From the NCBI GenBank assembly GCA_020025375.1, contig JAHHSF010000056.1, positions 1 through 7,890 of the forward strand: 7,890 nt of DNA, given 5' to 3'. The stretch's first letter is position 1. Each line of letters starts with the position of its first letter. The stretch is from Oscillospiraceae bacterium (GTDB lineage Bacteria; Bacillota; Clostridia; Oscillospirales; Oscillospiraceae). Positions 6,047-7,890 of the stretch are shown here, piece by piece. A program made the position numbers and the translations under genes. The notes beneath the pieces are model-generated. The model worked only from the letters and a program-made list of their open reading frames with translations, made no database searches and was not told the DNA's origin.

Positions 6047-6997
6047 ATGGATTACAAACAGGCCGCCGCCCTCCTGCGGGGGCATGACGATATTTTGATT
6101 TTGACCCACAAGCGCCCAGACGGGGACACCTTGGGGTGCGCCGCCGGGCTCTGCCACGCCCTCCGGGCCATGGGCAAGACAGCCTGGATCCTCCACAGCA
6201 AGGGGGCCACCGCCGTCTTTCGGCCCTATCTGGAGGGATTGGAGGCCCCCGAGGGGTTTGTTCCCCGGTATGTGGTCAGCGTGGATATTGCCAGCCTGGG
6301 CCTTCTGCCCGACAACGCCAAACCCTATGCAGACCGTATCGACCTGTCCATCGACCACCACCCCTCCAACGAGGGCTTCGCCAAGGAGAACTACGTGGAG
6401 GCGGACAAGGCGGCCTGCGGGGAGATCCTCTACAAGGTGGTCACCGAGCTGGGGCCACTGACCCCGGAGGTGGCCCTGCCCCTCTACGTGGCGGTTTCCA
6501 CCGACACGGGATGTTTCGCCTACTCCAACACCACGGCAAACACCCATCGGGTGGCCGCCGCTCTCATGGACTTGGGCATTGACTACCGGGGGGTGAACAA
6601 GCGCCATTTTCGCACCAAGAGCCTCAAGCGCCTGACCATCGAGACAGAGCTTTTGGAGCGGATGCACCTCTACGAGGAGGGCACTGTGGCGGTGGCCGCC
6701 GTGACCCTGGAGATGGTGGACCGACTTCAGGCCACCGAAGAGGACCTGGAGGACATTGCGGCCTTCCTGGGCCAGATTGAGGGGGTGCGTCACGCCGTCA
6801 CCATCCGCCAGCTCAAGAACGGGGAGTGCAAGCTGTCGGTCCGCACAGCGGCCGATCTGAATGCCTCCACCGTCTGCGCCCTCCTTGGGGGTGGCGGCCA
6901 CGCCGCCGCATCGGGCTGTACCGTGGCGGGTACCCCCGCCCAGGCCGAGGAGGCCATCGTGGCCGCCATCGGGCAGGTGAAGCGGGGGCAGGTCTGA
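6047..6997 (+). CDS. nrnA: DHH/DHHA1 phosphoesterase, NrnA-type nanoRNase / pAp phosphatase
   Basis: A 316-residue protein of the DHH superfamily, the usual length for NrnA. Metal-binding motifs are complete: H21-KRP-D25-G-D27-TLG, Asp80 in VSVDIAS, the DHH triad 103-105 in SIDHHPSN, and Asp153 in STDTGCFAYSNT. A C-terminal DHHA1 substrate-binding domain ends with GGGGHAAASG (281-290). NrnA enzymes degrade 2-5 nt RNAs from the end of mRNA decay and many dephosphorylate pAp. Which activity dominates here cannot be read from sequence, and a cyclic-dinucleotide product role (pApA, pGpG) is possible. The ATG at 6047 follows AAGGAGG (6032-6038), which overlaps the rbfA stop. The last base is shared with the truB start (TGATG). 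This rbfA-nrnA-truB order is common in Firmicutes. Confidence 0.93.
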   Translation: MDYKQAAALLRGHDDILILTHKRPDGDTLGCAAGLCHALRAMGKTAWILHSKGATAVFRPYLEGLEAPEGFVPRYVVSVDIASLGLLPDNAKPYADRIDLSIDHHPSNEGFAKENYVEADKAACGEILYKVVTELGPLTPEVALPLYVAVSTDTGCFAYSNTTANTHRVAAALMDLGIDYRGVNKRHFRTKSLKRLTIETELLERMHLYEEGTVAVAAVTLEMVDRLQATEEDLEDIAAFLGQIEGVRHAVTIRQLKNGECKLSVRTAADLNASTVCALLGGGGHAAASGCTVAGTPAQAEEAIVAAIGQVKRGQV

Positions 6998-7863
6998 TGG
7001 CGAACGGAATCCTCATTATAGATAAACCCGCCGGTTGGACATCCATGGATGTCTGCGCCAAGTTGCGGGGCAAATTTCACGAGAAGCGGGTGGGCCACGG
7101 CGGGACTCTGGACCCCATGGCCACCGGGGTGCTCCCCGTGTTCCTGGGCCGGGCCACCCGGGCGGTGGAGTTCGCCGCCGAGGGGGACAAGGAGTATGTG
7201 GCCGGGCTGCGCCTGGGCCTGGTCACCAACACCCAGGACACCACGGGGGAGACCCTGGAGGAGAAGCCGGTGGATGTCACCCTGGCTGAGCTTCAAGCCG
7301 TCTTGCCCAGGTTTACCGGCCCCATTCAGCAGATTCCTCCCATGTACTCCGCCATTAAGAAGGACGGAAAAAAACTCTACGAGCTGGCCCGGAAAGGGGT
7401 GGAGGTGGAGCGAAAGCCCCGCCCAGTGACCATTTCTTTCCTGAATGTAGAGGGGGAGGTCGGACCCGGTGAGTACACGCTCCGGGTGAACTGCTCCAAA
7501 GGTACCTATGTCCGCACCCTCTGCCACGACATTGGGCAGGCGCTGGGATGCGGTGGGTGCATGAGCTCCCTCCTGCGTACCATGGCGGCGGGGTATTCCC
7601 TGGCCGACAGCGTTACCCTGGAGGAAGTTCTGGCCCATGATGCACCGGAGACCCTTCTCCGCTCGGCGGACACCTGCTTTGCCCAGTATGCTCCCATCAC
7701 AATCGGGGGCCGGGTGGTTTTTCAGGCCAAGAACGGCAACCCCTTCACCACCGACGCCCGGGACGGCATTTACCGAGTCTATGCCGAGGACGGGGAATTT
7801 CTCCTCCTGGGACAGGCCCGGGGGGGTGTCATGACCACCATCAAGAGTTTTTTTGAGGTTTGA
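6997..7863 (+). CDS. truB: tRNA pseudouridine(55) synthase TruB
   Basis: A 288-residue enzyme that converts U55 of the T-loop in most tRNAs to pseudouridine and also acts as a tRNA-folding chaperone. The N-terminal ILIIDKPAGWTS (5-16) and the catalytic motif GHGGTLDPMATGVLPV are intact, with Asp39 as the catalytic aspartate by alignment to the family. The central block IPPMYSAIKKDGKKLYELAR and the active-site strand CSKGTYVRTLCHDIG also match. After the catalytic domain there is a short C-terminal PUA-like region. The ATG at 6997 overlaps the nrnA stop by one base (TGATG), which predicts translational coupling. A G-rich sequence at 6983-6992 can serve as ribosome binding site. A longer open frame upstream of 6997 is only overlap with nrnA in another frame. 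Confidence 0.97.
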   Translation: MANGILIIDKPAGWTSMDVCAKLRGKFHEKRVGHGGTLDPMATGVLPVFLGRATRAVEFAAEGDKEYVAGLRLGLVTNTQDTTGETLEEKPVDVTLAELQAVLPRFTGPIQQIPPMYSAIKKDGKKLYELARKGVEVERKPRPVTISFLNVEGEVGPGEYTLRVNCSKGTYVRTLCHDIGQALGCGGCMSSLLRTMAAGYSLADSVTLEEVLAHDAPETLLRSADTCFAQYAPITIGGRVVFQAKNGNPFTTDARDGIYRVYAEDGEFLLLGQARGGVMTTIKSFFEV

Positions 7864-7866
7864 ACC

Positions 7867-7890
7867 ATGGAAAAAATGAAACGAGTCATC
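7867..7890 (+). CDS. ribF: Start of probable riboflavin kinase / FAD synthetase, cut by the window edge
   Basis: Only eight codons are visible (MEKMKRVI), beginning at the ATG three bases after the truB stop. TGAGGT at 7854-7859 gives a ribosome binding site at normal spacing. In Firmicutes truB is most often followed by ribF, whose product commonly starts with a basic residue and a hydrophobic strand as here. The gene call (a coding start) is good; the ribF identity is inferred almost wholly from gene order. Confidence 0.5.

Noticed and set aside
1..7890. CRISPR array, insertion sequence, tRNA or rRNA gene, phage or defence genes
   Set aside because: I found no spaced direct repeats, transposase-like protein, terminal inverted repeats or RNA-gene signature. 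The window is a conserved housekeeping operon.

Overview
The window reads as a piece of a high-GC Firmicute chromosome, most likely a gut-type Clostridia of the Oscillospiraceae (the Flavonifractor / Pseudoflavonifractor / Lawsonibacter neighbourhood). This placement is an inference. It rests on GC-rich third positions, strong AGGAGG-type ribosome binding sites, a clostridial reverse-rubrerythrin type protein at the left edge, and the Firmicute gene order rimP-nusA-rnpM(ylxR)-ylxQ-infB-rbfA-nrnA-truB-(ribF). No database search was possible.

Layout. Bases 2-337 hold the 3' end of a ferritin-like di-iron peroxidase (rubrerythrin family), closed by tandem stops and followed by a 15-bp stem hairpin (432-467) that probably ends that transcript. 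A very good sigma-A promoter with an extended -10 lies at 537-565. It starts a leader of about 95 nt containing a terminator-like hairpin (592-621) just before rimP. From 666 to the right edge all genes are on the + strand and tightly packed: rimP, nusA, rnpM, ylxQ, infB, rbfA, nrnA, truB, and the first eight codons of what is probably ribF. Spacing is short or overlapping throughout, except for a 210-nt gap between infB and rbfA that is full of potential stem-loops.

How the genes work together. This is the classical transcription-translation operon. RimP and RbfA mature the 30S subunit. NusA controls pausing and termination. RnpM (YlxR) is an RNase P modulator and YlxQ is an L7Ae-like K-turn RNA binder. 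IF2 brings initiator tRNA to the ribosome, NrnA degrades nanoRNA and/or pAp, and TruB makes pseudouridine 55 in tRNA.

The window is mostly a conserved core region and I see no mobile element, CRISPR array, defence system or wholly new system. The points worth a second look are: the leader hairpin, which could be a NusA autoregulatory attenuator; an unusual 80-residue basic/proline tail on YlxQ; a possible internal start in infB that would give a short IF2 isoform; and the structured infB-rbfA gap.
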